From contig JAGLOS010000006.1 in NCBI GenBank assembly GCA_023137615.1, positions 1-34,558 of the forward strand: a stretch of 34,558 nucleotides of DNA. Reading direction: 5' to 3'. This DNA is from Minisyncoccota bacterium (GTDB lineage: Bacteria; Patescibacteriota; Minisyncoccia; Phycocordibacterales; JAGLOS01). The notes under the pieces were generated by a model, which made no database searches, was not told the DNA's origin, and saw only the letters and a program-made list of their open reading frames with translations. Positions 33,827-34,558 of this stretch are shown one piece after another (the first letter of the stretch is position 1; each line of letters begins with the position of its first letter). The translations under genes were made by a program, and so were the position numbers.

Positions 33827-34058
33827 ATGGCAAGTGCCGCATCTGTTGTAAACTTCAGTGACACTTTGTCTGACTCAGACAAAGGGATTATTTCAAATCA
33901 CACCATTAGATATACAATGTCTGATACAAGATCACTTTCTGCCGGTGGTAATTTTACCATTACCTTTGAAAGTGGCTTCGTGATGCCAGATACTCTTAAT
34001 ACAAATGATATTGATTCTGGTCAGCGGCACACAAAAAACTCTTGAACATCCTTTATAG
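33827..34058 (+). pseudogene. Frameshifted remnant of a secreted surface-protein domain
   Basis: The ORF (MASAASVVNFSDTLSDSDKG..., to 34045) shows the pattern LSDSDKGIISNHTIRYTMSD..LSAGGNFTITFESGF, typical of repeated domains in large secreted Parcubacterial proteins, but has no signal peptide. Near 34015 the expected continuation moves to the next frame (VSGTQKTLEHPL, stop at 34056-34058), while the original frame reads an unrelated SGQRHTKNS. The piece is therefore most likely a decayed fragment that has lost both ends. No promoter is evident. Confidence 0.5.
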
Positions 34059-34078
34059 ACTTTCAACTTGCCGAAGGT

Positions 34079-34558
34079 TTACTTCGCCATCGTTTCAGCT
34101 TCTTCAAATTTGATAGAAAGTAATTTCGAAATAGCATCAGAGTCCATGGTTACACCATAAAGTATTCCGGCACGGCTCATAGTTTCGCGGTTGTGCGTAA
34201 TGACAATAAGCTGAGAAAACTTGGAGAGACTTTCCAACATATCACCATATTTGCGTGAGTTTGCCTCGTCCAACGCCGCATCGGTCTCATCAAGTATCAT
34301 AAAAGGAGGCGGGTTCACTTGAGAAACAGCAAACAAAAGGGCAATCGAGGTAAGCGCACGTTCCCCGCCGGAGAGCATTTGCAGTCCACGTATCTTCTTT
34401 CGTGGCAACGACACCGAAATATCAATACCAAGCTCTTCGGGCTCGGACACCTCTTGATCAGACAGTATATCTTCACTATTGATTTTTCTTTTTTTAATAT
34501 CAGAGACAACAAAAAGCTCAGCCGATCCACCATCAAACATCAATGAGAAAAACTTCCG
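34079..34558 (-). CDS. smc: SMC chromosome segregation ATPase, C-terminal end (5' part beyond window)
   Basis: The frame is open to the window edge (RKFFSLMFDGGSAEL...), giving the last ~159 residues. It holds the ABC signature LSGGERALTSIALLFAV, Walker B FMILDETDAALDEAN and the H/switch region LIVITHNRETM, in the order of the SMC C-terminal head. SMC dimers with ScpAB organise and segregate the chromosome. RecN and SbcC share the fold, but FDGGSAEL and DETDAALDEAN are typical of SMC. It is convergent with the pseudogene. Confidence 0.9.
   Translation of the reverse strand, partial: RKFFSLMFDGGSAELFVVSDIKKRKINSEDILSDQEVSEPEELGIDISVSLPRKKIRGLQMLSGGERALTSIALLFAVSQVNPPPFMILDETDAALDEANSRKYGDMLESLSKFSQLIVITHNRETMSRAGILYGVTMDSDAISKLLSIKFEEAETMAK

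Noticed and set aside
1-34558. CRISPR arrays, tRNA, rRNA, insertion sequences, prophage
   Set aside because: No regularly spaced repeats, no tRNA cloverleaf or rRNA signature, and no complete transposase or phage gene was found; the only transposase trace is the HTH at 33340.

Overview
The window looks like a chromosome segment from a Candidate Phyla Radiation (Patescibacteria) bacterium, most likely of the Parcubacteria group. The call rests on several things seen together. Genes are short and tightly packed. Essential proteins carry lysine- or glutamate-rich extensions (RpoD, S16, RNase R). There are many small membrane-anchored proteins with no assignable function. No start codon in the window has a convincing Shine-Dalgarno sequence. 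UGA is a normal stop: the ABC permease ends in the family-typical ...EALRWE followed by TGA, so this is not a UGA-glycine lineage. The lineage is inferred, not proven.

Layout. 1-4.3 kb: the end of a cation:proton antiporter, a 744-aa Lys/Glu-rich coiled-coil protein, an ABM-fold monooxygenase-like protein and a SIMPL (DUF541) protein. 4.4-8.1 kb: a MacAB-like operon (adaptor, ATPase, FtsX-type permease). 8.1-9.7 kb: the GTPase EngB and a membrane-anchored DsbA-like protein whose two half-domains are in reversed order. 9.8-16.1 kb: a complete SUF iron-sulfur cluster set (sufB, sufD, sufS, sufU, sufC and a SufT-like MIP18 protein). It is interrupted by two small opposite-strand genes and by a promoter-hairpin-terminator unit that looks like a small RNA gene. 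16.2-26.2 kb: rpoB-rpoC-dnaG-rpoD, all on the minus strand, i.e. core RNA polymerase, primase and primary sigma factor in one run. 26.2-26.8 kb: about 600 bases without a believable protein gene. It holds a strong promoter, a long multi-branched RNA leader and a terminator/antiterminator pair directly before rpoB, plus a second hairpin unit with its own promoter. 26.8-28.6 kb: trmD, a KhpA-type KH protein and rpsP, an eroded version of the usual rpsP-khpA-rimM-trmD-rplS cluster. 28.7-34.6 kb: a small two-gene membrane operon (bPH2 domain), two anchored extracytoplasmic proteins, RNase R, a small HTH protein with a histone-H1-like tail, a frameshifted remnant of a secreted protein, and the C-terminal end of SMC.

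Regulation can be read unusually well. Seven promoters have a TTG-type -35 box, a 16-bp spacer and a TATAAT-like -10 box. Several place the expected transcription start within 0-5 bases of the start codon, which suggests leaderless or near-leaderless mRNAs. Terminators are A-tract/CGCG-clamp/T-tract hairpins flanked by degenerate short tandem repeats.

The best candidates for undescribed biology are the structured rpoB leader with attenuator, the order-reversed DsbA-like protein and the small RNA unit inside the suf cluster. A DnaG lacking three of four zinc ligands and a 20-bp operator-like palindrome inside the rpsP promoter come next. All structures were folded by eye; no search or folding program was run.
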